Shown piece after piece: positions 1 through 9,792 of a stretch of DNA of 64,000 nt. Made by a program: the position numbers and the translations under genes. Each line of letters starts with the position of its first letter. Positions within the stretch are counted from its first letter, which is position 1. The notes below the pieces were generated by a model. It ran no database searches and was not told the origin of the DNA. It worked only from the letters and a program-made list of their open reading frames with translations. Source of the DNA: Lunularia cruciata (lineage: Eukaryota; Streptophyta; Marchantiopsida; Lunulariales; Lunulariaceae). The stretch spans positions 54,064,001 to 54,128,000 of the forward strand of contig OX419760.1 of the NCBI GenBank assembly GCA_948567375.1. Direction: 5' to 3'.

Positions 1-51
1 GAAGCAAACTTGCATAGGTCGAGCCTTCAATCCCATTGGAACTAATCAAGC

Positions 52-97
52 TCCCAGTAGGCGGCTCGAAATCTCCTACTGGGATTCCTCGTTTCCC
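52..97 (-). promoter_or_regulatory. putative -1 ribosomal frameshift signal at gag/pol overlap (copy C)
   Basis: Minus-strand heptamer GGGAAAC (97-91) lies in the gag frame as G GGA AAC, the classical X XXY YYZ layout. A 6-nt spacer (90-85) follows, then a 10-bp perfect inverted repeat (84-75 with 61-52) around a 13-nt loop. The gag stop falls inside the stem. The pol frame is -1 relative to gag and opens just upstream of the heptamer. Layout is identical to copies A and D. Frameshifting is inferred; no experiment is available. Confidence 0.7.
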
Positions 98-975
98 GGA
101 TCATTCCGCTCCACAACCTCCACTTGGGCAACTTGTCGAGGTTGTCCATTCTTGAGTGGACATTCAGCAATGCGATGCCCCAACTGGCGACAATAAAAGC
201 AACCTCCATTTTGTCGTAATCTTTCTCTATCTGCTGTGCCAAGTGGTCTTCGCTGGATAGCATCAATCTCCATTGGTACCGGTTCTTCCACTCGTGGTAC
301 GGGTAGGTTTTGTGTAGGTCGAGGTCGAGACCAAGTTGTTGCAACTAAGGAATCAAAACGCTCAGCCAATTGCATGGCTTCTTCTACGTTCTGTGGCTCT
401 CGCATGGTCACCTCCAATCTGGTTCGTGACTTCAATCCTCGCACAAATCGATCCAGAACTTCACCTTCTTGGATATCTGGAATTTACATGATGATATTCT
501 GAAATTGTGTGATGTAGCTTCTCACCAAACCAATCTGCCTCAACTCCGCCAATTTATCTCGTGCAGCTCGGGTGGCATTTATAGTCTGAAATCGACCAAG
601 TATTGCATCCTTGAATTCTGCCCATGTCAAAATTGGTGTAACAATTTGTCGTTCACCTCTTTCTACTCGGAATCGCCACCAAAGTTTTGCCATGCCATCC
701 AACTGGCTAGAAGCCAAGAGAATTTGTTTCCGCTCGTCTTGAAGATTGGTGGCTTCAAAGTAACGTTCACAGTCAAACACAAAATTTTCCACTGTGCCTG
801 GAACATTCTTGCCTTCAAACACCTTGGGTTTTGGAAATCGAATGCGATCTTCTCCATCTCGAACTGGCGCTCTGTCTATCTGTTCTCGTCGTTGCTGGTC
901 TCGTTCATCCAACAATCGAGTAAGATGCTCAATTTGTTGTTGCATTGCAAGGATAACATCCGGTATTGCGGCCAT
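76..975 (-). pseudogene. gag: gag polyprotein, copy C (one premature stop)
   Basis: Structural capsid/nucleocapsid polyprotein of the retrotransposon. It starts at ATG 975 (MAAIPDVILAMQQQIEHL), 33 nt after the stop of the small ORF. A coiled-coil N-terminus is followed by a retrotransposon-gag-like region (KPKVFEGKN, then QLDGMAKLWW and LGRFQTINATRAA) and a CCHC zinc knuckle (CFYCRQLGHRIAEC) before the stop at 76-78. An in-frame TAA at 484-486 replaces the CAA (Gln) present in copy A, a C-to-T change, and splits gag into 163- and 122-residue pieces. This copy keeps the N-terminal half of gag that is deleted in copy A. Confidence 0.85.
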
Positions 976-1008
976 TGCTACTACCCTAATCCACTACCCT
1001 CAATTTAT

Positions 1009-1224
1009 CTAGTTGATTAACACATAGATACAACACGTCCACCGTTCTCCATAAGTCACAACTGGAAGTATCAAGGGTTCCTCTGACACGGTGATCATAT
1101 GTAGAAAATCCTGCCCAAAGCGTGAGGTGATGAACTGTGTGAAACGATGCTTTGGTAATATCTGGACATGAAAGTCCCAATGGTTTGGCGGAAGTGGATT
1201 TGGTGGTCCATAAATTCCATCCAT
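1009..1224 (-). CDS. small ORF upstream of gag, family A (71 aa, intact)
   Basis: A 71-codon ORF beginning MDGIYGPPNPLPPNHW. It is the first sizeable ORF after the primer-binding site and ends 33 nt before the gag ATG, in the same frame as gag. An overlapping ATG 5 nt upstream opens another frame. Its core (F-x4-FG-x2-F, then EPLILPVV and IYVLI) is recognisably similar to both small ORFs of family B (7485-7688, 7693-7914), which argues for a real peptide rather than chance. I know no domain with this signature and assign no function. It lacks Cys/His zinc motifs and an obvious membrane segment. An alternative is leader RNA that happens to be open, but conservation across two families makes that less likely. 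Confidence 0.65.
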   Translation of the reverse strand: MDGIYGPPNPLPPNHWDFHVQILPKHRFTQFITSRFGQDFLHMITVSEEPLILPVVTYGERWTCCIYVLIN

Positions 1225-1233
1225 CCCATTCCT

Positions 1234-1245
1234 GCTTTGATACCA
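1234..1245 (-). promoter_or_regulatory. primer-binding site (initiator Met-tRNA type)
   Basis: The minus strand reads TGGTATCAAAGC one base inside the LTR. It differs by one base from the plant iMet-tRNA primer site TGGTATCAGAGC seen in copies A and D. Confidence 0.8.
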
Positions 1246-1246
1246 A

Positions 1247-1669
1247 TGTAAAAGACCGAAACCGAGGAGAGAAATAGGAGAATGGAAATTCACATTGGGA
1301 CACTTGAATGAGGGAAAACTCCGAATGCCTAGCATGAGCTTTGGCCTTGGTATTTATAGGTATCATACAAGTCCCTTGAAGCTTCTCAAGAAGCTTCCTT
1401 GAGCCGCTTTCTTGGAGTGCAAGCCAAGTTAACTAGGAAGCTTCTCAAGAAGCTTCCTTCTAGAAGCCGCCTACTTGGCGTGCAAGCTAAGCTAGTTAGA
1501 AGCTTCTAGAGGCTTCCTTCTAGAAGCTACCTGCTTAGGGCGCAAGTTAACTAGTTAGGAAGCTTCCTAAGAAGCTTCTTAGATGCTTCTAGAATATTCT
1601 AGGCTATTTTGTCTTATTCTCTACTTCGTAAGCTCAACTAACTTCGTCACTAAACTCCATATTGTTACA
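1247..1669 (-). repeat. 5' LTR of copy C (423 bp)
   Basis: On minus it starts TGTAACAATA and ends GTCTTTTACA (TG...CA). It is the same length as the 3' LTR of copy A. It contains many GAA/TTC inverted units, including a consensus heat-shock element (1587-1599), and a TATAAATA box before the presumed transcript start. Confidence 0.9.
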
Positions 1670-2184
1670 CCCAGTATGTCGCCTACCATTATGCTTTAGT
1701 AGCGGCCGTCTTGGCTCACTATAGTCCGGGACCATGGCAGCATCAGTTTCAACTTTCAATGGTGCAGTTACTTGGCCTAGTGATTTATTGGAGGGGGACG
1801 CTCATGTAAAGGATACTCCAATACCACAAGAGATCACTTGGATTTGGAGTATGAGTAGGATTGTTCCATCCACCTTGGATGTTCCATTATGGAGTTTGAA
1901 GGAGGCATTGCAACAACATGCAGATTTGTGACAACCCGGCAAATATCACTTTTGCGGTAATCAGGTAAGTAAAGTTTGTTCCCGTAGAGATATGAGTCAA
2001 AAATGTCCAAATACAAAGTCAAATAGTAACATGTAGTTCTTCTTGAGTTCTTCTTTAGTCTCTCATGTAGAAACCACACCCAGAAGAGAGTAACAAAAAT
2101 TGATTGGCAGTCTTGTCATGAATTCACACTCCTTAATCACAACACCTTCAATTCTTTCCAAACAATCTTGATTGGGATGATTCA
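1670..2184. other. short non-element stretch between copies C and B
   Basis: About 515 bp separate the two nested elements. A 65-codon plus-strand ORF at 1734-1931 has no features I recognise and is probably chance or a fragment of an older element. No RNA gene, repeat or promoter is evident. Confidence 0.4.
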
Positions 2185-2189
2185 GGCTC

Positions 2190-2927
2190 TGTAATACTCC
2201 GAGGACAAGAGAAGAGAGAAAACACAGATTGCACACTCAAACATTCGATGCCCCAAGGGAGCACCTTCTCTTTATTATATAGACAAAGAGGATCTCCTCC
2301 AAGGAAGCTCCACCATAGGATTAGGGACACAGATAGGTGACATGTCAGCAAGCTCCACCCTTGGATTACTTACTTGGATGGGTGACCTGTCTGGTCTAGG
2401 TCCTATCTGGTTGGTCAAACAAGCTTTGACCGGAGGGAATCTTTTAGGGAATCTTCCTGTAGGAATCTCAAAATTACGTGAGTAAGGTACCGTTGGAAAG
2501 CTCACGACGAGACAAAGCAAGGGGGAAGTTAGGCCAGCCTTTCCTCTGTTGGGGGGGGATTTTCATATTTTCGAGGCCTAATTCATCTATTCAGGCCTCC
2601 GAAATTGCCTTCAAAGATTTCAGGCATATTTTGGTTCCTACTCTATTAGTAGAAGTCCCCTTTTGGTGATACCTCTTTCTGATCTGTTTAGTCCATCATG
2701 TGTAACATCCTTCCAGATGTTACCAAACCAATTCTCACCTTTAAATCATATGTCTAGCTATTGGTTCTAAGGTTCTCAAGTCTATTTCGGTTTCTGCCCT
2801 ATTAATAGAAGTACTCTTTTGGTGATACTTCTATGTGATTTATTTTGACCATCATGTATAAAATCTTTCTAGATGTTACCAAACCAAATTTCACATCTAG
2901 ATCATATGGCTAACCCTTGGTATTACA
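2190..2927 (-). repeat. 3' LTR of family B element (738 bp)
   Basis: Matches 8055-8793 almost throughout. Boundaries are set by the TGTAATACTCC...GGTATTACA ends (TG...CA) and the GGCTC duplication outside. Confidence 0.95.
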
Positions 2928-2942
2928 GACCTCCCTCCTTTT
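2928..2942 (-). promoter_or_regulatory. polypurine tract, family B
   Basis: Minus strand AAAAGGAGGGAGGTC directly abuts the inner edge of the 3' LTR, the expected position of the plus-strand priming tract. Confidence 0.8.
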
Positions 2943-4599
2943 AAGACGCAACGTCCTCGTTGTGCAATTGTTGCTCAAATGCTTGCACCAACACCGGTGC
3001 ATGTGCCAAATTGGCAGCGGGTTCCCAGGTTGCTTCATAGAGGGGGTAACCTTTCCATTGTACTAGATATTCCACCCGCGGATGGCGAGTACCACGCATG
3101 CGCTTTTGGAGAATCCGCTCTACTTCATATTCCTCTATGCCATCAATGAGTGTCGGACAAGGTCGAATGTCTTGTGTGGAAGGACCTTGGCCGGATCGGG
3201 GAGCATATCTACGTAGTAGGGAGACATGGAACACTGGATGGATCTTCATGTGTGGTGGTAGCTCAAGGTGATAGGCCACAGCGCCGATGCGACAAAGAAT
3301 CAAGAAAGGCCCAATAAAACGAGGTCTGAGCTTATGAGATCCAACTAATGTGAGGTTGGTTGTCGATAGCCATACTTGATCCCCAACATTGAACTCCATG
3401 TGCCTCCGGTGTGCATTAGCATACTGCTTTTGTCGATTTTGCACAATCTGTAACTTGTGCTTAGCGCTCTCCACACCTTGTTGGATTCTAGAAACAAATG
3501 TGTTGACTACATCAACCTTGGTAGTCACTGGACTGATCTTCATCAAGCTAGAAGGTGTGAAGGGATGCTCACCATACATGAGGAAGAACGGAGTGACCTG
3601 AGTGGACGCATTCACTGAATTGTTGTAAGCAAATTCCACCAATGGTAATAGGGTGTCCCACCTCTCTTGCTCTTCTAAGGTGAAGCCGCGTAACATGTCT
3701 TCAATGGTGCGATTTGCCGGCTCTGTTTGGCCATCTGTTTGTGGGTGGTATTGTGGACATGGCCAACTTGGTTTTGAAGAAACCAAAGAGTGTTTGCCAA
3801 AACAAATTGGTGAATTGGGTACCTCTATCGGTGATGAGTACTCTAGACAAGCCATGGTGAGCAAAGACTGCATCTAAGTATAGTTGAGCTAGTTGTGGAG
3901 CAATCACCTCCTTGGTGGTAGGGCGTACATGAATCATTTGCTGAGCCGGTCTACAAAGACCACAATGGAGTCAAACCCTGAGGTGGTCTTGGGTAATTCA
4001 CAGACGAGATCCATACTCACTTGTTCCCAACGTTGGGTAGGAGTGGGGAGAGGTTGAAGGAGCCCTGCAGGAGCTTGATTAGAAGCTTTGTTTTGTTGAC
4101 AAAGTAGGCAGCTACGCACATAGTCCATCACATCATTGCTCATCTTGGGCCAATAGTAATGGTGCTTGACTGCATCCAAGGTCTTGTCCACTCCGGCATG
4201 AGCTGTAATGGCCAAATCATGACATTTTGCTAGAATGGTGGTGCATAATTCTGGGACATTTGGGATCCATAATCTACCATCCCGAAAGGTGAGTCCTTGG
4301 GTGCTGGTGATGCCTTTGGACGATTGTGCTTCGACAATCTGTGGATCAATTTTTGTAGCAGCTAGAATCTCTTGCCAAAATTCAGGGTTAATCTTAACCT
4401 CTGCCACCAAGTTGTTGGCCATTGGCATGCAGGTGAATGCATCTGCAAGTTGCTTCTTACCTTCCACGTAGGTGATTGTCATGTTGAAGCGTTGTCGCCA
4501 CTCTGCCCACCAAATTTGGCGACGAGATAGATCCTTTTGCATCTCGAGGTAGACTAGAGGTTTGTGGTCTATCTCTACTACAAATGCCTTCTCTCCCAA
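2941..4599 (-). pseudogene. pol: pol C-terminal part, family B: integrase and chromodomain
   Basis: Integrase inserts the cDNA; the chromodomain is thought to bias insertion toward modified chromatin. From 4599 the minus strand encodes the end of RNase H (VEIDHKPLVYLE), an HHCC zinc region ending CLLCQQNKAS, and the first catalytic Asp (SMDLVCELP). A missing base near 3937 then shifts frame; DRGTQF (second Asp) lies in the shifted frame. A second small deletion near 3755-3765 returns to the original frame at YHPQTDGQTEPANRT, which holds the third acid, Glu. The C-terminus carries a chromodomain (YEVERIL..., EYLVQWKGYPLYEATWEP) and ends at 2941. The two shifts together remove about one codon, so the frame is restored downstream. 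Confidence 0.9.
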
Positions 4600-5631
4600 G
4601 TAGTGCTTCCAATGCTTGGTTGCTAGAACAATGGCCAGCTCTTCTCATTTTATGGTGTGGTAGTTGCGCTCTGTCGGTAACAACTTTCAAGACAAATATC
4701 CAATTGGATGCCATCCGTCATGCCACTCTTGTTGTAGGACTGCTCCTATGGCTATGCTTGTTGCATCTGTAGCCAACTTGATTGGACGTTTTGGGTCATA
4801 CCACTTCAAGATTGGTGCATGTAGCAAGGCGGCCTTTAGTTCTTGAAAGGCCAACTCTTGTGCAGTTCCCCATGTCCACTTCTTCCCCTTGCCAAGTAGT
4901 GCCGTTAAAGGTTGTGCAACCTTGGAGAAGTCCTTGACAAATTTACGATAGAATCCCATCAACCCCAAGAAGCTCTTAAGTTGAGTCTGATCTTCTGGGG
5001 CACTCCATTTTTGAATGACCTCTATTTTATCTGTCAATACTTGAATGCCCTTTGCACTTACTCTATGCCCTAAGTAGTCTACTTCAGACTTGCCAAACTC
5101 ACACTTTGAGATTTTGGCATACAATTGATTCTGTCTTAGAATCTGGAGGACCTCTCGTAGATGTTGTTTGTGTTCTGTCATCGTGCTACTATATACTAAG
5201 ATATCATCCAAGAAGACAATAACAGACTTATCTAAGTATGGACAAAATATGTCATTCATTAGACTCATGAAAGTGGCAGGCGCATTGGTGAGGCCAAAAG
5301 GCATCACAAGATACTCAAAGTGGCCATACCTGGTTCAAAAGGCAATTTTGTACACATCCTCCTCTGCAATTCGGATTTGATTGTAACCGCTCCACAAGTC
5401 CAGTTTGGTGAAGTATCTTGCTCCATGGAGTTGATCAAACAAGTCATCCATGCGAGGTAAGGGGTATTTGTTCTTCACTGTTTGCTGATTGAGACCCCGA
5501 TAGTCAATGCACATGCGCATTGTACCATCCTTCTTCTTCACAAACAAGACAAGGGCCCCATATGGTGATATGCTAGGTTGGATGAACCTTTTCTGTAGCA
5601 TCTCCTCAATTTGAGTCTTACACTCCTCCAA
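4600..5631 (-). pseudogene. pol: pol middle part, family B: reverse transcriptase and RNase H
   Basis: Copies the element RNA into DNA and removes the RNA strand. RT motifs in order: [53 protein letters not shown] and the active site [10 protein letters not shown] near 5210. RNase H follows ([17 protein letters not shown]). In-frame TGA codons lie at 5335-5337 (between AF and TRYGHF, where family members have Arg), 4687-4689 and 4645-4647. Each fits CGA to TGA decay. All pieces share one frame, so the damage here is point mutation, not rearrangement. Confidence 0.9.
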
Positions 5632-5706
5632 CTCATGAGGTGATAGGCGATATGGGGCCTTACAAGGAGGTGTCTTCCCCGGGAGTGTCTCTATTTTGTG
5701 ATCTAC

Positions 5707-6258
5707 TCACCTTTTAGGTGGTAATCTTGAGGGTAGATCATTGGGAAAGACATCTTGAAACTCATCCACCACATCCTTCAATTTCTTCAGAATTTGTCCA
5801 GCGAGTTGTGCACTTTGGACTTCTCTTATTAGACCCATAAAACATCTATCGGTCTTACAGACAGTTGTTGTCCCTATGACATATAGAGGCAGTTTTTGCC
5901 TGTGTGATTTTTCTTTAACCCCAATGATTGACCATTGGTGGGTTCTCACTACTTTCTTCCTCCAATCCACCATTGGGTTGTACTGCTCCATCCATGGCAT
6001 GCCTAAAATTGCATCATAACGGGCTAATTGTATCACTCGCCACTCAATTGCTTCATGATATTCTCCTACAAAGAGGGTTACCCGTCTAGGTAATGATTCA
6101 ATCCTCTTTGTTTGCCCATTTGGTAACTCTACTTCTTCACTTCCATCTCTCTCTAGATTCATTCCCAATCTTGTTGCGACAGAGCGAGACAAGAAATTCT
6201 CTGTTGCTCCTGGATCTATTAATACTCTCACTTGATTACCTTCTAGGATTCCATTCAC
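5707..6258 (-). pseudogene. pol: pol N-terminal part, family B: aspartic protease
   Basis: A retroviral-type aspartic protease that would cleave the polyprotein. The catalytic motif reads LIDPGATENFLS, so the Ser/Thr of the usual D-S/T-G triad is Pro; this enzyme is probably inactive. ARYDAILGMPWMEQYNP downstream is the conserved ILGxxWL-type protease end. The piece ends at TGA 5707-5709, in the same frame as RT. The pol frame is -1 relative to gag, as in family A, but I found no clear slippery heptamer here. Confidence 0.85.
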
Positions 6259-6462
6259 AACAATCAGTTGAGAGGTTGCCTTTTGGGCTCTTTGCGCATT
6301 ATTCTTCTTCCTTCCCTTGCTTCTCTGCTTCCTTATTGAGCCAGTAAGGACGCGAGGTACATTTACTTGTGATCTTTGTTTTCCAAAGTGGTTTCCACCT
6401 CCTCCTCTTCAATGTGCCTCTCCATGTTATTCAAAGATCACCTGTACGAAGGCCGAGGGCCT

Positions 6463-7451
6463 CTAGGGAAACGAGTGCAACAATTTGTAGATATGTGCCC
6501 AATACGGCCACAATTGTAACAACGGCGCTGTTCTCCTCGAGTCCCTTCTCCTTGTGGGACTCCATCTCTTTTTTCTTCTACCCGTCCCCTCTCTCCTTGA
6601 AGTGGTCATGCTCCTCGATCCTGGAATCGAAGGTTGCCCAATTCCATTGGTACTGGTCCACCCATGTGTGGCATTTCTGTGCAATAATGTTGAGGTAGAA
6701 CTACTCCTTCACCTCCACCTAATGCTCCTGCTATTCTCTGCGCACAAGCAATGGCTTCAAATACCGTGCGAGGGTTTTGCACCATGACTTCTTGGCGAAT
6801 CCGCTCTTTCAACCCTCGTTTGAAATTGTCAAGAGCCTTTGCTGGACTCATGTCGGTAATTGCAACTTGTAGATCCAAAAACACCTCCACATACTCTTGT
6901 ACGCTATTCTTTTGTCTCAATCCCCATAGTTGGGTTCGAGCCATCTGCACAGAATCCACCGATTGGAAATTCTTCAGCAATCCTTCTTGCATTGCTGTCC
7001 ATGTGACCTCCCTTCTCTCTGCCAGCATGGATCGTTCCCAAGCATCATACCATGTGAGGGCTTTATCTGTCAAGTACCCACATGCAAACACGCCTGCAGC
7101 ATGCTCAGTTATCTCTGTTGAGAACAATGGGAAATATCGATTCATTCTCGAGATCCAATTTTCCACTACTCCCATCGTACGCTGCCCTTTGTAAGGCTCG
7201 ATGTTGCAGGTCTTCTTCATCCGGAGTAGCAATGTGGCTTCACCGTTGATAGGGTTCATAGGCACAGGTGCCTCTCCAAGCACTTCAGTTGCAGGTACAG
7301 GGTTTTGAGGTGGCTCTTCTTCTTGCATGGCTTGATCATTCCTCAAGATCTGCACTTGACTTTGTAATGTCTCCATGGTCATCTTAATCTCTCAAAATTC
7401 ATTCAACATCCCTTGCATTCCTTGCACCAGCTCTTGCAATTGCGGATCCAT
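6463..7451 (-). pseudogene. gag: gag polyprotein, family B
   Basis: ATG at 7451 (MDPQLQELVQGMQ) lies 33 nt after the second small ORF and in its frame. A TGA at 7394-7392 interrupts it 19 codons later. The long open piece 7382-6606 contains a retrotransposon-gag-like core (ENWISRMNRYFPLF, ALTWYDAWERSM, NFKRGLKERIRQEV). Another TGA (6608-6606) precedes a CCHC zinc knuckle CYNCGRIGHISTNC at about 6521-6480, in the same frame. Clearly gag by layout and motif, with two premature stops. Confidence 0.85.
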
Positions 7452-7484
7452 GGTTCCTGCAACATCCAATTGCTAACGTCTACT

Positions 7485-7688
7485 TCAATACAGAGTCAAT
7501 ATAATCACTCTGGAAGGCGCACAAACTATCGGAACTACCATTGGGACCTCAGAAGCTATCACTCGTTGATAATACTCCTCACCAAAATTCCTAACCACAA
7601 AATCTCTAAACATCACTTTTGGCCTCACTACATAACGGATTTCTACTTGAGTGTTGAAAGGGAGAGGATTTGGGACATTCATATCCAT
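7485..7688 (-). CDS. small ORF 2 upstream of gag, family B (67 aa)
   Basis: Begins MDMNVPNPLPFNTQV and ends 33 nt before the gag ATG, in frame with gag, matching family A exactly. It shares PNPLP, a central F-x4-FG element and a VPIV-type hydrophobic patch with the family A small ORF and with its upstream neighbour. No known domain recognised. The stop of small ORF 1 is only 4 nt upstream of this ATG, which would suit termination-reinitiation. Confidence 0.6.
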   Translation of the reverse strand: MDMNVPNPLPFNTQVEIRYVVRPKVMFRDFVVRNFGEEYYQRVIASEVPMVVPIVCAPSRVIILTLY

Positions 7689-7692
7689 TTTA

Positions 7693-7914
7693 TCATAATA
7701 GGATGTAGATTGTCAAATCCCACTCTCTGTCATATATCACCACAGGTAGAATCACCGGGTTTGGTGAGTTCATCACTCTGTCCATGAATTCCGCACCAAA
7801 GTGATAAACTAGCGATACCCTCATCTGCTCACGCTGGATGTACATAACCTTGATGTGGAATGGGCTTGAGAATGGAAAGCTAGGTGCGGGAAATTGTCCC
7901 CCCGGTGTATCCAT
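7693..7914 (-). CDS. small ORF 1 upstream of gag, family B (73 aa)
   Basis: Begins MDTPGGQFPAPSFPF and contains HFGAEFMDRV, then PVILPVVIY and IYILL. This C-terminal half is the best match to the family A peptide (EPLILPVV...IYVLI). It ends with TGA at 7693, followed by 4 nt and the ATG of small ORF 2. Together they look like a tandem duplication of the same small gene. Function unknown. Confidence 0.6.
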   Translation of the reverse strand: MDTPGGQFPAPSFPFSSPFHIKVMYIQREQMRVSLVYHFGAEFMDRVMNSPNPVILPVVIYDREWDLTIYILL

Positions 7915-8041
7915 CTCATCCGCTCTCTAAAGTCCCTCCTAAGTCTAGCGATTACTCTATGTTCTCCACCTCACATTACTCAGTTTCAGTAGTTTGTGCT
8001 ATTCCAAGAGGGGCGATCCACTCTCTTGGACTAGAACACTC

Positions 8042-8053
8042 GCTATGATACCA
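8042..8053 (-). promoter_or_regulatory. primer-binding site, family B
   Basis: The minus strand reads TGGTATCATAGC one base inside the 5' LTR; it is related to the iMet-tRNA primer site. Confidence 0.8.
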
Positions 8054-8054
8054 T

Positions 8055-8793
8055 TGTAATACTCCGAGGACAAGAGAAGAGAGAAAACACAGATTGCACA
8101 CTCAAACATTCGATGCCCCAAGGGAGCACCTTCTCTTTATTATATAGACAAAGAGGATCTCCTCCAAGGAAGCTCCACCATAGGATTAGGGACACAGATA
8201 GGTGACATGTCAGCAAGCTCCACCCTTGGATTACTTACTTGGATGGGTGACCTGTCTGGTCTAGGTCCTATCTGGTTGGTCAAACAAGCTTGACCAAAGG
8301 GAATCTTTTAGGGAATCTTCTTGTAGGAATCTCAAAATTACGTGAGTAAGGTACCATTGGAAAGCTCTCGACGAGACAAAGCAAGGGGGAAGTAAGGCCA
8401 GTCTTTCTTCCGTTGGGGGGGGAATCAGCACATTTTCAGAGGCCTAATTCATCCGTTTAGGCCTCCGAAATTGCCTTCAAAGATTTCAGGCATATTTTGG
8501 TTCCTACTCTATTAGTAGAAGTCCCCTTTTGGTGATACCTCTTTCTGATCTGTTTAGTCCATCATGTGTAACATCCTTCCAGATGTTACCAAACCAATTC
8601 TCACCTTTAAATCATATGTTTGGCTATTGGTTTAAAGGTTCTCAAGTCTATTTTGGTTTCTGCCCTATTAGTAGAAGTACTCTTTTGGTGATACTTCTAT
8701 CTGATCTATTTTGACCATCATGTATAAAATCTTTCTAGATGTTACCAAACCAAATTTCATTCTTAGATCATATGGTTAACCCTTGGTATTACA
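8055..8793 (-). repeat. 5' LTR of family B element (739 bp)
   Basis: Direct repeat of 2190-2927 with TG...CA ends and GGCTC duplication outside at 8794-8798. A decayed solo copy lies at 51000-51740 in the opposite orientation. Confidence 0.95.
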
Positions 8794-8798
8794 GGCTC

Positions 8799-9329
8799 TC
8801 CCGAAAATAGTACTTCATTACAAAATGACTTCGCCTCAGAATTGTGTTCCACCCCTCTATTGAAGGCACAACTTCCTCAATTGAAATTGCTTCACATCAA
8901 CTTTGTGCTGCACTCACAAATGAAAAATACTACCAACACTACAATTCCTCTCATATTTGTCAAGGCATTGCTCCGATTGCACTTCACTCAAGATCAAACA
9001 CACAAAATAAAGATCAAGGCTACAGAATCTAACATCCAACAAACACATTGACTTGCACTTCAAAATTCTCCACAAACTCACACTTACAGACACAAAGTTG
9101 ATACTTGGAATCAAGCTCAAGCAATGAGCATTGCTTCACAGCACTTTGCTTTGTCTATCCTCAAAACTAATGAGCACTAAACAACATAAGACTGCAAATA
9201 CCACTTTTAAATAGTGAAGCAAACCATAGTTCTAACAAAAATACCATTTCCTAACAACTCTTCTAACCTGCAAATCCAAAATGACAATGCACCTCTTCAT
9301 ATCTGCCTCTTCAAATCTCAATTATGTTT
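8799..9329. other. AT-rich sequence downstream of the coiled-coil pseudogene
   Basis: About 530 bp with only short ORFs. On the minus strand it follows the stop of the coiled-coil reading frame and may be its 3' untranslated region. Nothing else recognised. Confidence 0.4.
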
Positions 9330-9709
9330 CTAACCCGATTTGATGTCTACTTCTTCCTCGGCTTTCAAACCTGATCCCAAAGTAACTTCACTCACTACTA
9401 CTCTATCCTCGGGTTTCACAACTCCTAATTCCTCTACCAATTCTAACAGTTCTCTTTCTTGAACTGAAATTCCACTAGTGGGTAATCTTTCTAACTCCTT
9501 ATCTCCCGACCCACTCTTCTCTAATGTCTCCAATGGTAACTCCAAAGACATCTGTACTCCTACTTCATCTACTTCGGTTTTTACTCTGGCATCTTTCCTA
9601 AGTTTATCTATCTCTAATTTCACTAAGTCTAATCTGATTGTGATATTTTCTTCTGCTTCCAATATCTTTCTATATACAAGAGTTCTGAAAAAGATCAGTA
9701 AAGCATTCA
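9330..9709 (-). pseudogene. 3' part of coiled-coil gene, split off by element A
   Basis: The minus strand reads ALLIFFRTLVYRKILEAEEN onward for about 125 codons: Glu/Lys-rich, probably helical, ending near VDIKSG at 9330. Its frame equals that of the 14781-16781 segment when element A and one copy of the ATTCA target duplication are removed. It is therefore the C-terminus of the same gene. No domain recognised. Confidence 0.7.
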
Positions 9710-9779
9710 TGTAACAATATGGAGTTTAGTGACGAAGTTAGTTGAGCTTACGAAGTAGAGAATAAGACAAAATAGCCTA

Positions 9780-9792
9780 GAATATTCTAGAA
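9780..9792 (+). promoter_or_regulatory. consensus heat-shock element in LTR
   Basis: GAATATTCTAGAA fits nGAAnnTTCnnGAAn exactly. The same site occurs in the other LTRs at 14428-14440, 1587-1599 (minus) and, with neutral spacer changes, 40964-40976. The next 200 bp holds many further GAAgcTTC and TTCtaGAA units. Confidence 0.6.

Larger units (their letters stand above)
1..1669 (-). mobile_element. Ty3/gypsy LTR retrotransposon, family A copy C, truncated by window edge
   Basis: Read on the minus strand the order is LTR (1669-1247), primer site, small ORF, gag, then the first codons of pol, which run off the window at base 1. LTR sequence, small ORF and gag closely match copies A (9710-14780) and D (40894-46489) elsewhere in the window. 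The outer LTR edge has the expected TG start (TGTAACAATA read on minus). The flanking 5 bp, CCCAG at 1670-1674, would be one target-site duplication; its partner lies outside the window. gag contains one premature stop, so this copy is probably not autonomous. The family is assigned to chromodomain-type Ty3/gypsy from the pol of the sister copies. Confidence 0.9.
2190..8793 (-). mobile_element. complete Ty3/gypsy chromodomain retrotransposon, family B
   Basis: Two near-identical LTRs (2190-2927, 8055-8793) in direct orientation flank a minus-strand gag-pol region. The 5-bp target duplication GGCTC is present on both sides (2185-2189 and 8794-8798), so this is an intact insertion. The minus-strand order is LTR, primer site, two small ORFs, gag with CCHC knuckle, protease, RT, RNase H, integrase, chromodomain, polypurine tract, LTR. 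Several in-frame TGA codons and two small frameshifts in pol make it non-autonomous. LTR divergence is low by eye, so insertion is comparatively recent. Confidence 0.95.

Noticed and set aside
1009-1366. 126-codon minus ORF beginning MIPINTKAKAHARH
   Set aside because: It starts inside the LTR and is out of frame with the conserved small ORF; similar ORFs recur only because the LTR is repeated.
1734-1931. 65-codon ORF between copies C and B
   Set aside because: Too short and without recognisable features or conservation in the window.
6300-6480. Slippery heptamer for a -1 shift at the family B gag/pol junction
   Set aside because: pol is in the -1 frame, but no X XXY YYZ heptamer in the right phase with a following stem was found; the shift could equally be an indel.
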